Positions 41,827 to 51,170 of a stretch of DNA of 64,000 nt are shown here, in pieces (the stretch's first letter is position 1; every line of letters begins with the position of its first letter). Where the stretch lies: the NCBI RefSeq assembly GCF_004296575.1, contig NZ_SAYT01000004.1, positions 248,001-312,000 of the forward strand, given 5' to 3'. Source of the DNA: Dyella amyloliquefaciens (GTDB lineage Bacteria > Pseudomonadota > Gammaproteobacteria > Xanthomonadales > Rhodanobacteraceae). The notes under the pieces are model-generated. The model did no database searches, was not told the origin of the DNA, and saw only the letters and a list, made by a program, of their open reading frames with translations. Made by a program: the position numbers and the translations under genes.

Positions 41827-43269
41827 ATGGATCAGCCGCTCGCCTTTCCGCTCGACATCCCCGCGCGGGGCCGCCTGGAGGCGCTGCACGGCCAGTTGCG
41901 TGCGGCCATTCTCGACGGACGCCTGGCGGGCGGGCAGGGCCTGCCATCCACCCGCGCGCTGGCGAGTTCGCTGGGCATCTCGCGCAACACGGTGGTCGCG
42001 GCCTACGACCGGCTGCTCAGCGAGGGCTATGTGTCTGCGCGCCATGGCTCCGGTTACGCGGTCGCCGAGGGATTGGCCAAGAAGAAGGCGACGCTGCCGG
42101 CCGCCGACGAAGGCGATCGCCGACTCGCCGGGCGCTGGAGGAACGTAGCCAGGCCGGTCCGAAGCGGCAGTAACGCGCCCGTGCGCTACGACTTCTGCGT
42201 GGGCCTCCCGGATGCATCGCGCTTTCCATTTGATGCCTGGCGCCGTTTGTCGGCGCGCGCCTTGCGTGGCCTGTCGCGCACGCCGGCGGTCTATGACGCG
42301 CCGGCCGGGCGACAGGCACTGCGCGAAGCCATCGCGGGGCATGTCTCCTTCGCCCGCGCGGTGACCTGCGGGGCGGACGACATCGTGGTCACCAGCGGTG
42401 CGCAGCAGGCGTTCGACCTGCTGGCGCGCTGCCTGGTCACTCCGGGCCGCACGGTGATCGCGGTGGAGGATCCGGGCTACCCGCCGCTGCGCGCGGCGTT
42501 CGAGGCGGCCGGCGCCAGCGTGGTGCCGGTGCCGGTCGATGAGGAAGGGTTGGTGGTGGAGCAGATTCCGACGACCGCAAGGGTGATCTACGTGACGCCC
42601 TCGCACCAGTTTCCGCTCGGCATGGTGATGTCGCCGGCGCGACGCATGGCCCTGCTCGACTTCGCGCATCGCCACGGCGCCGTGATCATCGAGGACGACT
42701 ACGACGGCGAATTCCGCTACGGCGGCCGCCCGCTGGATGCGCTGCAGACGTTGGATCGCGAAGGCCTGGTGTTCTACGTCGGCACCTTTTCCAAGAGCCT
42801 GTTTCCCGCACTGCGCCTCGGTTACGTGGTCGCGCCGCCGTGGGCGATGGCCGCACTGGCGCAGGTGCGCCAGATCAGCGACTGGCATAGCGATGTGCTG
42901 GCGCAGGACACGCTGGCGCTGTTCATCGTCGAGGGTCACCTCGCGCGCCATGTGCGCAAGATGCGCCGTATCTACGCCGAGCGTCGCCAGGCGTTGATCG
43001 ATGGTCTCGCGCGCCACGCAGGGGATCTGCTCGCGCTGCAGGCCTCCGACGCGGGGCTGCACGTGGCCGCGCTGTTGCAGACCGATCAACGCGCCAGCGA
43101 TCTGGTGCGGCGCGCCGCGGAGCAGGACATGCGCATCGAAGCGCTGGCCGGCTACGCCATCGATGCGAACCCGCCCAACGGCCTGGTGTTCGGCCTGGGC
43201 GTGCTGCCGGTGGCGCGGATGGAAGAGGCCACGCAGGCCTTGGGGCGGCTGTTGAAGACCAGCCGCTGA
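41827..43269 (+). CDS. MocR-family regulator (GntR wHTH fused to aminotransferase-like domain)
   Basis: A 480-residue protein. Residues 1-75 form a GntR winged helix (LHGQLRAAILDGRLAGGQGL, then LASSLGISRNTVVAAYDRLL); a linker of about 40 residues leads to a fold type I aminotransferase domain with DIVVTSGAQQAFDLLARCL and the pyridoxal-phosphate lysine in GTFSKSLFPALRLGY (Lys323). MocR proteins bind PLP and often a ligand amine or amino acid rather than catalysing transamination. It could be a PdxR homologue controlling vitamin B6 genes, but no pdx gene is nearby; the adjacent divergent GST gene is the likely target. cutA follows convergently, 45 bp away. Confidence 0.92.
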   Translation: MDQPLAFPLDIPARGRLEALHGQLRAAILDGRLAGGQGLPSTRALASSLGISRNTVVAAYDRLLSEGYVSARHGSGYAVAEGLAKKKATLPAADEGDRRLAGRWRNVARPVRSGSNAPVRYDFCVGLPDASRFPFDAWRRLSARALRGLSRTPAVYDAPAGRQALREAIAGHVSFARAVTCGADDIVVTSGAQQAFDLLARCLVTPGRTVIAVEDPGYPPLRAAFEAAGASVVPVPVDEEGLVVEQIPTTARVIYVTPSHQFPLGMVMSPARRMALLDFAHRHGAVIIEDDYDGEFRYGGRPLDALQTLDREGLVFYVGTFSKSLFPALRLGYVVAPPWAMAALAQVRQISDWHSDVLAQDTLALFIVEGHLARHVRKMRRIYAERRQALIDGLARHAGDLLALQASDAGLHVAALLQTDQRASDLVRRAAEQDMRIEALAGYAIDANPPNGLVFGLGVLPVARMEEATQALGRLLKTSR

Positions 43270-43314
43270 GAGCGGTCTCCACAACTCCCCGGCAGCAGTT
43301 GCTGTCGGCCGGGC

Positions 43315-43632
43315 TCAGCCCGGATCGCGCACCCAGTCCAGATAGGCCTCATGCCCTTGCGCCACCGGCACGGCGATCAGTTCCGGCAGTTCGTAGGGGT
43401 GCAGCGCCAGCAGCCGCTCCTTGAGGGCGGCAAAGCGCTGCCCGGTGGTCTTGATCATCAACAGCTCCTCGCTGTCGGTGACCACCTCGCCCTTCCAGCG
43501 GTAGGTGGAGCGGATACCGGGGATGCGATTGACGCAGGCGGCCAGGCCCTCGCCCACCAGGGCCTCGGCCAGGGCCTGGGCGCTGGCGGGGTCGGGGCAG
43601 GTGCAGTAGCAGAGCAGGACGGGGTTGGACAT
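43315..43632 (-). CDS. cutA: Divalent-cation tolerance protein CutA
   Basis: A 105-residue protein of the trimeric CutA1 fold. Family marks are CYCTCPDPASAQALAEALV at the N-terminus, LAACVNRIPGIRSTYRWKGE, SEELLMIKTT and HPYELPELIAVPV. CutA is linked to copper tolerance in E. coli, though its biochemical role remains unsettled. The start ATG ends at 43632. In many gammaproteobacteria cutA lies next to dsbD and groES; here groES follows 341 bp upstream of its start in the opposite direction, with a REP pair between. Confidence 0.94.
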   Translation of the reverse strand: MSNPVLLCYCTCPDPASAQALAEALVGEGLAACVNRIPGIRSTYRWKGEVVTDSEELLMIKTTGQRFAALKERLLALHPYELPELIAVPVAQGHEAYLDWVRDPG

Positions 43633-43681
43633 GGCCCCAGCCTAGCGCGCCCCGCCCGACCCGGCACCCCTCACCCTCCTT

Positions 43682-43759
43682 GTAGGAGCGCACCCAGTGC
43701 GCGATGGGCGTTTGGGGCTCGCGCTCCGTCAGCTTTTCGCGCACTGGGTGCGCTCCTAC
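43682..43759. repeat. REP pair (inverted, type B)
   Basis: Forward copy 43682-43705 (ends GCGAT) and reverse copy 43737-43759. It separates cutA from the groES promoter region; the 43760-43842 interval shows nothing recognisable. Confidence 0.87.
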
Positions 43760-43842
43760 AAAAGGCCAAAAAAGCCCCAGCGCGCCCTTGAAAGCCCTGA
43801 ACGCTTCCCCCATTGCATGGGTCAGCCACCGGATCGGCACCG

Positions 43843-43871
43843 TTTGCAGGGGGGCTTTGCGTCGTTATGAT
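43843..43871 (+). promoter_or_regulatory. groES-groEL promoter
   Basis: TTTGCA (43843-43848) and TATGAT (43866-43871) are 17 bp apart. The -10 box overlaps the first base of the CIRCE element, so a bound HrcA would block initiation. The transcript start should fall near 43878, inside CIRCE. Confidence 0.8.
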
Positions 43872-43897
43872 TGGCACTCACCTACCGGGAGTGCTAA
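43871..43897. promoter_or_regulatory. CIRCE element (HrcA operator)
   Basis: TTGGCACTC, nine bases, GAGTGCTAA. This is the consensus TTAGCACTC-N9-GAGTGCTAA with a single change in the left arm. It indicates heat-shock repression of groESL by HrcA, whose gene lies outside the window. Confidence 0.95.
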
Positions 43898-43973
43898 CAG
43901 CGCAGCCACCAGGCGCCGCTCCGGGGTAATCCCTTTTTTGTTCCACCCATCCAATCAAGCTGGAGCCCATCCA

Positions 43974-44267
43974 ATGAGCAAACTGCGTCCGCTGCACGAT
44001 CGCGTCATCGTCAAGCGTCTCGAAGAAGAGCGCGTCTCCGCTGGCGGCATCGTCATCCCCGACAGCGCCACCGAGAAGCCGACCCGCGGCAAGGTCATCG
44101 CTGCCGGCGCGGGCCGCATCCTGGAAGACGGCAAGGTGCGTCCGATGTCCGTGAAGGAAGGCGACACCGTGCTGTTCGGCAAGTACGCCGGCCAGGAAAT
44201 CAAGATCGACGGCGAAGAGCTGGTCTTCCTGAAGGAAGACGACATCGTGGCTGTGATCGAAGCCTGA
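43974..44267 (+). CDS. groES: Co-chaperonin GroES
   Basis: A 97-residue subunit of the heptameric lid of the GroEL chamber. The start is the ATG at 43974 ([19 protein letters not shown]), nine bases after TGGAG; an open frame continuing upstream to 43704 crosses the promoter and is not coding. Family marks: mobile loop [18 protein letters not shown] and the C-terminal [15 protein letters not shown]. It is the first gene of the CIRCE-controlled operon; groEL follows 95 bp downstream without a terminator in between. Confidence 0.98.
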   Translation: MSKLRPLHDRVIVKRLEEERVSAGGIVIPDSATEKPTRGKVIAAGAGRILEDGKVRPMSVKEGDTVLFGKYAGQEIKIDGEELVFLKEDDIVAVIEA

Positions 44268-44350
44268 TTGGTTTGATGGGGTTTAGCGCGAGATCCGCGC
44301 TTTGTAGAAGCCCTGTCGCCAGCGTTCCCATTCCTAATTCAATTTTTTGA

Positions 44351-46006
<1,656 letters not shown>

Positions 46007-46036
46007 GTCCACGCCTTCCGGCATCGCTACAGAGAA

Positions 46037-46063
46037 AACCCCGCCTTGTGCGGGGTTTTTTTT
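46037..46063 (+). terminator. Terminator of groES-groEL
   Basis: AACCCCGC pairs with GCGGGGTT over a 5-base loop (CTTGT), followed by a run of eight T. It stands 31 bases after the groEL stop. Confidence 0.93.
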
Positions 46064-46087
46064 GGACGTCCAGATGATTTTCGGTTG

Positions 46088-47038
46088 TTAGTGCGATCCG
46101 GCAGGCGCCTTGCCGGCATGCGCGTCGAGCCACGGCACCAGTGATACATCCCAGATGTTGTACTTGCCGTTGTCCCAGTCGGCACGCGCCGCTCCTGGAG
46201 GGCTGTTGCTCAGCCGGTCACTGGCGAAATACAGCGTGCGGTGGTCGGGACTAAGGCGGGCTTCGGCGTCCGAGCCGGCGCTGTTGACCTCGTTGCCGAG
46301 GTGTTTGGGTGTGCCCCAGCGTCCGCCGTCCCGGAACACGATGAACAGGTCGATCTGCTGGGCCGGTGCGCGGCTGGAACCAAATACGAGGAAGGACTGG
46401 TCGGGTGCCACCGCCGGATCCACGTCGGTGGTGGTGCCGTCGCTGAAGGGCAGGGGCTCGGGCTTCTGGTAGATGCCCTTGATGCAGGCCGCGCGGAACA
46501 GTCGGAAGTGCTTGGGATCATCGGCCGGGCGCATGAAGTAGAGCGTGCCGTCCGCGGCGATGCTGGGGGCGAAGGTGGAGTCGCTGGCATTGACGATGTC
46601 GGGCAGTCGCACGGGGGCACTCCAGCCATCGCCCTCGCGCCGGGCCACCCACAGGTTGCCGCCGCCCTCGGGAAAGCGTCGTCCCATGAAGTAGCCATCC
46701 AGTGGCTTGCCGCCCGGGGTCCTGGGGCGATTGGAGATGAAGACGAGCTGGCGGCCGTCCGGCGACATGCTCGGCTCCATGTCGCTCCAGTGTCCGGAGA
46801 ACGGCGCCGTGGTCGGCGTGGACCAACGCCCGTCGCTCTCGTGACTGACCAGGATGGTCGAGTGAGGGCCATCGCTGCGCGAGAAATACACGGTATGTCC
46901 GTCGGGCGCGAAGGCGGGTGCGCTGTCGTGCTGGGGGCCGGAGATGACGCCGGGGGCGAAGACGGCTGGTGCCGTGTCGACCGCCCACGCCGACGTGGCG
47001 GCGAGGGCGAGCATGCAAGAGAGGGCCTGGCGAATCAT
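46088..47038 (-). CDS. Exported PD40/TolB-like beta-propeller protein
   Basis: A 316-residue protein. I start it at the ATG ending at 47038, which opens a signal peptide (MIRQALSCMLALAATSAWA, cut near residue 20); a frame reaching to 47245 overlaps the neighbour's end. The mature part repeats WD40-like PD40 motifs: APAFAPDGHTVYFSRSD, EPSMSPDGRQLVFISNR, APSIAADGTLYFMRPAD, DPAVAPDQSFLVFGSSR and EARLSPDHRTLYFASDR, giving a five- or six-bladed propeller of the TolB type. Such proteins can bind other envelope proteins or sugars, or be lactonase-like; no catalytic residue is clear. It is a single-gene unit that converges on the groEL terminator. Confidence 0.85.
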   Translation of the reverse strand: MIRQALSCMLALAATSAWAVDTAPAVFAPGVISGPQHDSAPAFAPDGHTVYFSRSDGPHSTILVSHESDGRWSTPTTAPFSGHWSDMEPSMSPDGRQLVFISNRPRTPGGKPLDGYFMGRRFPEGGGNLWVARREGDGWSAPVRLPDIVNASDSTFAPSIAADGTLYFMRPADDPKHFRLFRAACIKGIYQKPEPLPFSDGTTTDVDPAVAPDQSFLVFGSSRAPAQQIDLFIVFRDGGRWGTPKHLGNEVNSAGSDAEARLSPDHRTLYFASDRLSNSPPGAARADWDNGKYNIWDVSLVPWLDAHAGKAPAGSH

Positions 47039-47132
47039 GCGGTCCGTGTCCTTCGGTAGCCGATCGGTTCGTGCCAACAGCGGCAGGGCCATGCAGGGAC
47101 AGCAGCAGGGCGATTCCGTTCGCCCGCAGGCA

Positions 47133-48176
47133 TCAGCGGCGGGCGTTCGGCCCCTTGCGCTCCCGTTTGACCGCGTACATCGCCGCATCGGCCTGGGCCA
47201 GCAGGGCTTCGGGGTCCAGCGCACTGTCGAGCGCCACGGTGACACCGATGCTGGGGCCGGCGTACTCGATCACCGTGCTGCCAAAATGGAAGCGGCCGGT
47301 GGTGGCCGTCAGCAGGCGATCCTGGATGGTCTTGCCGACGGGTTCTGCCTCCGCACGCGGCGGGCTCGACAGCGCCACGAATTCATCGCCGCCGATGCGT
47401 GCGACGAAATCGTCGATGCGCATGGCGCCCTGCAGGCGACCACCGATGGCCCGCAGGAACTGGTCGCCCGCCTCGTGGCCGTACTGGTCGTTGATCGCCT
47501 TGAAGCCGTCGAGATCGATGAAGGCCACGACCAGCGCGCGATCACCCACGGCGAGCGCCGACTGCCGGCGGGCGAGTTCCGCCATCAGGGCGCGCCGGTT
47601 GGGCAGGTGCGTGGTGGCATCCATCAGCGCGCTGACGGCCAGCGTGTCGTTGGCCTGGCGCAGCGCATGCACCAGTTGCTCGCGCTCGATCTGCTGGCTG
47701 ATCAGTCGCGCGAACATCTGCAGCACCTGCTCGGCACCATCCGCCAGCGGCTTGCGCTCGTCGCTGGCGGCGCACAGTGTGCCGTACAGCGAACCGTCCT
47801 CCATGCGCACGGGCGTGCTCGCGTAGGTGGCGATGCCCAGCGCGCGCGCCGGGGCCGAGTCGGCCCAGCAGTTGGCCACGTCATCGGTATAGGCGCGGTT
47901 TTCCTCCAGCGCGCGCTTGCACAGCGTGCCTTCCCACGGCACGGACAGTCCCTCGGGGATCTGCAGCCGATGCGTGTTGCGCGCATACAGGATGTACTGG
48001 GCGCCTGCTTCCAGGTCGATGGTGGTCAGGTAGGTGGACTCGAGCCCGGTGACCGCCTGCAGCAACTCAAGCAGGGGGCGCACCAGTTCTTCCAGGGTTC
48101 GTGCCTGGGTCACCGATTCGGCGAGCCGACCGACGAAGTCGGCAGGAAGGGATGAAGCGGGCGGCATCACGACCAT
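47133..48176 (-). CDS. Diguanylate cyclase with GAF sensor domain
   Basis: A 347-residue soluble signalling protein, started at the ATG ending at 48176 (MVVMPPAS); 14 further codons are open upstream. The GAF domain covers about residues 20-165 (WEGTLCKRALEENRAYTDDV, TYASTPVRMEDGSLYGTLC). The GGDEF domain follows, with TTHLPNRRALMAELARRQ, VVAFIDLDGFKAIND and an intact active-site IGGDEF. Five residues before it lies RIDD, an RxxD inhibitory site, so product feedback by c-di-GMP is expected. It makes c-di-GMP in response to a ligand or redox signal at the GAF domain. It diverges from the VirK/YbjX gene. Confidence 0.93.
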   Translation of the reverse strand: MVVMPPASSLPADFVGRLAESVTQARTLEELVRPLLELLQAVTGLESTYLTTIDLEAGAQYILYARNTHRLQIPEGLSVPWEGTLCKRALEENRAYTDDVANCWADSAPARALGIATYASTPVRMEDGSLYGTLCAASDERKPLADGAEQVLQMFARLISQQIEREQLVHALRQANDTLAVSALMDATTHLPNRRALMAELARRQSALAVGDRALVVAFIDLDGFKAINDQYGHEAGDQFLRAIGGRLQGAMRIDDFVARIGGDEFVALSSPPRAEAEPVGKTIQDRLLTATTGRFHFGSTVIEYAGPSIGVTVALDSALDPEALLAQADAAMYAVKRERKGPNARR

Positions 48177-48283
48177 GACGTTGCGCCTTGAATGGATGGT
48201 CAGCGGGAAGCCGTCCACGAAACGGCCATAGGGCCATTAGAACCACGCGCGCCGGGCGTGGCAATCCCGGGGGCGGCAGCGAA

Positions 48284-49507
48284 GTGAAGATTTTCGCCGC
48301 AGGCATTTCCGATTCCGCGCATTCAAACGTCTTGGCTTATGTCACAGCCACCACGCGGGTCACGCGCGCCTTGAACGAACGGAATCTTCTGCCGGGGGAG
48401 GAACCCCTGGACGCCGACCTGGTGTTCGCGGCTAGCGGCTGCGCCTACGCGGCGCAACGCTCCCTGGAACGCGAACTGCATCTGGCGAGGCCGGAGCACC
48501 CGGTGGCGGCTGGACAACGGGAGAGAGTTGCCACGGATGGCACCCCTCGCCTGGCGCTATGGTGGCGCTCATTGCGTGGCCGCAGCGACTGGGTCGGGCA
48601 TCCTGGCCAGCGCGCGCTCATGGCCGCGAAATACCTGGTGCGCGCCAGCAGCCTGCCGATACGCCACCAGCGCTATCTCGCATTCCTGTCCTCGCACCCG
48701 CTGCTGCGCGCTTGCGTGGGCTGCGATCCGCGGCTGCAGGAGCGTCACCTCCATCGTTTCATTCATCGGGGTTGGCATCGCACGACGCGTCTGCGTGGCG
48801 TGTGGAACCATTACCGGCTGTTGCTGGAGCGCTGGCCCGAAACCTTGTTCGAGTCGGTCTATGTCCATGGCCGGGCCAGCTTGGGCGAACTGGTGCTCAA
48901 GGACGGCAGCGTGCTGAAGCTGCACCTGCGCCCGCCCATCTACATGGGCTGCGAAGGCGAGCTGGCGATCGAGCTGGGCGACGCGGATGGCCGCACGCTG
49001 TACCGGCTGGTTGTCACCCTGATCGACGAGCACACCATGGCCATCGGTTGCATCCAGGGCCCGGATGGCGCCGAGGCGCGCGACGAGGTGCGCGTGCTGA
49101 CCCGCCAGATGCACGGCATGCGGCCCAAGCAGCTGCTGCTGGTGCTGGCGTACGTGCTGGCCGGGCAGTGCGGTATCCGCCATATCCTGGGCATCAGCAA
49201 CGACGCCCATCCGCTGCACGGGCGCACACGGTTCCTGGCCGACTATGACGCGTTCTGGCAGGAACAGGGCGGCTGTGCCAGCGGAGACGGCTGGTTCGTG
49301 CTGCCATCGACCCTGCATCACCGTACCGAAGCGGAAGTGGAGAGCAAGCATCGCGCCGCATTCCGGCGCCGCGCCGAGTTGCGCTGGCAGGCAGTGCGAT
49401 TGTTGAACGGCGCGCTGCGTCCCGTGCCGTGGTGGCGCGGCGCGCCGTTGGCGGAGGCGGCGGTAGAATCGCCGTTTCCGCTTCCGGACGTGCCCGAGGA
49501 AGCCTAG
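48284..49507 (+). CDS. VirK/YbjX family protein (DUF535)
   Basis: A 407-residue protein, started provisionally at the GTG at 48284; the true start could be later, since the first 130 residues are weakly conserved. The core matches DUF535: ALMAAKYLVRASSLPIRHQ, CDPRLQERHLHRFIHRGW, the RLVVTLIDEHTMAIGCIQG strand and IRHILGISNDAHPLHGR. Members include Shigella VirK and E. coli YbjX, tied to virulence, antimicrobial peptide resistance or envelope remodelling; the biochemical role is unknown. Its stop codon shares one base with the GTG start of the ECF sigma gene (TAGTG), so the two are translationally linked, which joins this envelope protein to the surface-signalling unit downstream. Confidence 0.82.
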   Translation: MKIFAAGISDSAHSNVLAYVTATTRVTRALNERNLLPGEEPLDADLVFAASGCAYAAQRSLERELHLARPEHPVAAGQRERVATDGTPRLALWWRSLRGRSDWVGHPGQRALMAAKYLVRASSLPIRHQRYLAFLSSHPLLRACVGCDPRLQERHLHRFIHRGWHRTTRLRGVWNHYRLLLERWPETLFESVYVHGRASLGELVLKDGSVLKLHLRPPIYMGCEGELAIELGDADGRTLYRLVVTLIDEHTMAIGCIQGPDGAEARDEVRVLTRQMHGMRPKQLLLVLAYVLAGQCGIRHILGISNDAHPLHGRTRFLADYDAFWQEQGGCASGDGWFVLPSTLHHRTEAEVESKHRAAFRRRAELRWQAVRLLNGALRPVPWWRGAPLAEAAVESPFPLPDVPEEA

Positions 49508-50061
49508 TGAACGAACCCGCCGACCTGTCCGGCCCTGTCGACGCCAGCCCGGACCCGGCCCATGCCCTGCGTGTCGCGACGTTGTTTCGCGAGCACAACC
49601 GTGCCCTGGTCGCCTTCCTGCAGTGTCGTCTCCACTCGATCTCCGACGCACAGGAAGTGGCGCAGGAGGCCTACATGCGGCTGGTGGTGATGGAACGTCC
49701 CGAGCAGGTTGAATCGTTACGTGCTTACCTGTACCGCGTCGCGTCCAATCTCGCCGTCGATCGGCTGCGCATGCGCAAGGTGCGCGACGAGCATCCGCTG
49801 GTGCCGCCGGACGAGGATCTGCACCTTGCGCCGATTCCCGAGCGGCACGCGGTCGCCACCGGCCAGCTGCACGCCCTGCAGAACGCGTTGCGCGAGTTGC
49901 CGGCCAAGACGGGCCGCGCATTCGTCATGCACGTCATTGATGGCTGCGAGATCGGTGCGATCGCGCGGGCGATGAAGATCAGCGAGCGCATGGTGCGCTA
50001 TCACGTGGCCAACGCCCTGGCGCATTGCCGGGCGCGGGTCGACGAACCGGAGATGCCATGA
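49507..50061 (+). CDS. ECF sigma factor, FecI-like
   Basis: A 184-residue group IV sigma factor. The GTG start at 49507 overlaps the previous stop; an upstream extension to 49429 lies within that gene. Region 2 spans about residues 20-90 (LFREHNRALVAFLQCRL, AQEVAQEAYMRLVV, LRAYLYRVASNLAVDRLR), and region 4 about 115-170 (ALRELPAKTGRAFVMHVIDG, ARAMKISERMVRYHVANAL). FecI-type factors read a TonB receptor's signal through a FecR anti-sigma, and both partners follow here. The stop overlaps the fecR start (ATGA). Confidence 0.92.
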   Translation: MNEPADLSGPVDASPDPAHALRVATLFREHNRALVAFLQCRLHSISDAQEVAQEAYMRLVVMERPEQVESLRAYLYRVASNLAVDRLRMRKVRDEHPLVPPDEDLHLAPIPERHAVATGQLHALQNALRELPAKTGRAFVMHVIDGCEIGAIARAMKISERMVRYHVANALAHCRARVDEPEMP

Positions 50062-51047
50062 TGGCCCCCACCACGAACGAACAAGCGCTACGCATCGCCG
50101 CCGACTGGTGGGTGCGACTGCGCGACGCCAAGGCAGCAGAGCACACGACGGAACAGTGGCTCGCCTGGATCGACGAAGACCAAGCGCACCTCGCCGCCTT
50201 CGAGCGCGTGACCGAGCTGGCGACACGCCTGGGTGCGCTGGGAGAGGTCTCGCACGCGAAGTTGATGGCCGAGTTCGCACCTGCCCAGACGCCGCGCCGC
50301 TGGTGGGCGCTGAGCGCCGCAGCCGCGGCGGCCGTGCTGGTGGCTGGCGGCTACATCGGCTGGACGGTGCTCGAGCGTCCCGCCGCCGCGCAGCTGTATA
50401 CCAGTGCGATCGCGACGCAACGCGATGTGACGCTGGACGATGGTTCGCGCGTGGCGATGGGCGGCGCGACGCGGCTCACGGCGCGCTTCGGCCGCGACCA
50501 TCGTGAAGTCGAACTCGACGAAGGCGAGGTCTATTTCGAGGTGGTGCATGATTCGAGCCGGCCGTTCGTGGTGCGCGCGGGCAAGCTGCGCATCGAGGAC
50601 ATCGGCACCGCATTCGACGTGCGCCGCACCGGCGATCACGTCACGATCGCCATGGCCGAAGGACGCGTGCACATTTCCGACGATGCTTCCGGGCAGGGCC
50701 ACGGTCTTGAAGCGGTAGCGGGGCAGGCGGTGTCGTACGACCCCTCGCGCATCGCGCTCAACGTCACCAGCATCGATCCCGCGCAGGCGGCGGCGTGGCG
50801 CGATGCACGACTGGAGTTCGACAACGAGCCGCTGTCGGTGGTGGTGGCCAACATCAATCGCTATCGCTCGCATCCCGTGCGCATCGCCGACGCCGGCCTG
50901 CAATCGATGACTTTCACCGGCACGGTGAAGACCAATGCCATCGACGACTGGCTGCAGGCCTTGCCGCAGGTGCTGCCGCTCAAGGTCAGTGAAGTGGGTG
51001 GACAGACCGTGCTGTCGGATGCGCGGGGCAAGCACGGCGCCAGCTGA
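50058..51047 (+). CDS. FecR-type anti-sigma/sigma regulator
   Basis: A 329-residue inner-membrane protein whose ATG overlaps the sigma factor's stop. The cytoplasmic N-terminal domain (about 1-80; ALRIAADWWVRLRD and TEQWLAWIDEDQAHLAAFERV) is the sigma-binding part. One transmembrane helix lies at about residues 93-113. The periplasmic FecR domain has DDGSRVAMGGATRLTARFG and GEVYFEVVHDSSRPFVV, and the C-terminal STN-like segment (FDNEPLSVVVANINRY) contacts the signalling domain of the receptor. It relays ligand occupancy of the TonB receptor to the ECF sigma factor. Receptor gene lies 123 bp downstream on the same strand, behind a hairpin. Confidence 0.92.
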   Translation: MMAPTTNEQALRIAADWWVRLRDAKAAEHTTEQWLAWIDEDQAHLAAFERVTELATRLGALGEVSHAKLMAEFAPAQTPRRWWALSAAAAAAVLVAGGYIGWTVLERPAAAQLYTSAIATQRDVTLDDGSRVAMGGATRLTARFGRDHREVELDEGEVYFEVVHDSSRPFVVRAGKLRIEDIGTAFDVRRTGDHVTIAMAEGRVHISDDASGQGHGLEAVAGQAVSYDPSRIALNVTSIDPAQAAAWRDARLEFDNEPLSVVVANINRYRSHPVRIADAGLQSMTFTGTVKTNAIDDWLQALPQVLPLKVSEVGGQTVLSDARGKHGAS

Positions 51048-51058
51048 CGAAAGGGTGC

Positions 51059-51084
51059 GACACCAGGACGGCAAGGCTGGTGTC
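51059..51084 (+). other. Hairpin between fecR-type and receptor genes
   Basis: GACACCA pairs with TGGTGTC over a 12-base loop just after the anti-sigma gene. No T-run. It could attenuate read-through so that the receptor depends on its own sigma-driven promoter, which should lie in 51085-51170 but has no consensus I can name. Confidence 0.4.
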
Positions 51085-51170
51085 AGATTGCGTTCATCCC
51101 ACTGTTTTGGCGACAAAAACGCTTGAGGGCATGTCACACTCGTGGTTTTCGCTCGCAGGACGCGAATGCC

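Noticed and set aside
41827..43269. True aminotransferase
   Set aside because: The N-terminal GntR winged helix marks it as a MocR-type regulator despite the PLP lysine.
48177..48218. Upstream extension of the diguanylate cyclase
   Set aside because: Fourteen additional codons have no supporting ribosome-binding site and no family similarity; the ATG ending at 48176 is simpler.
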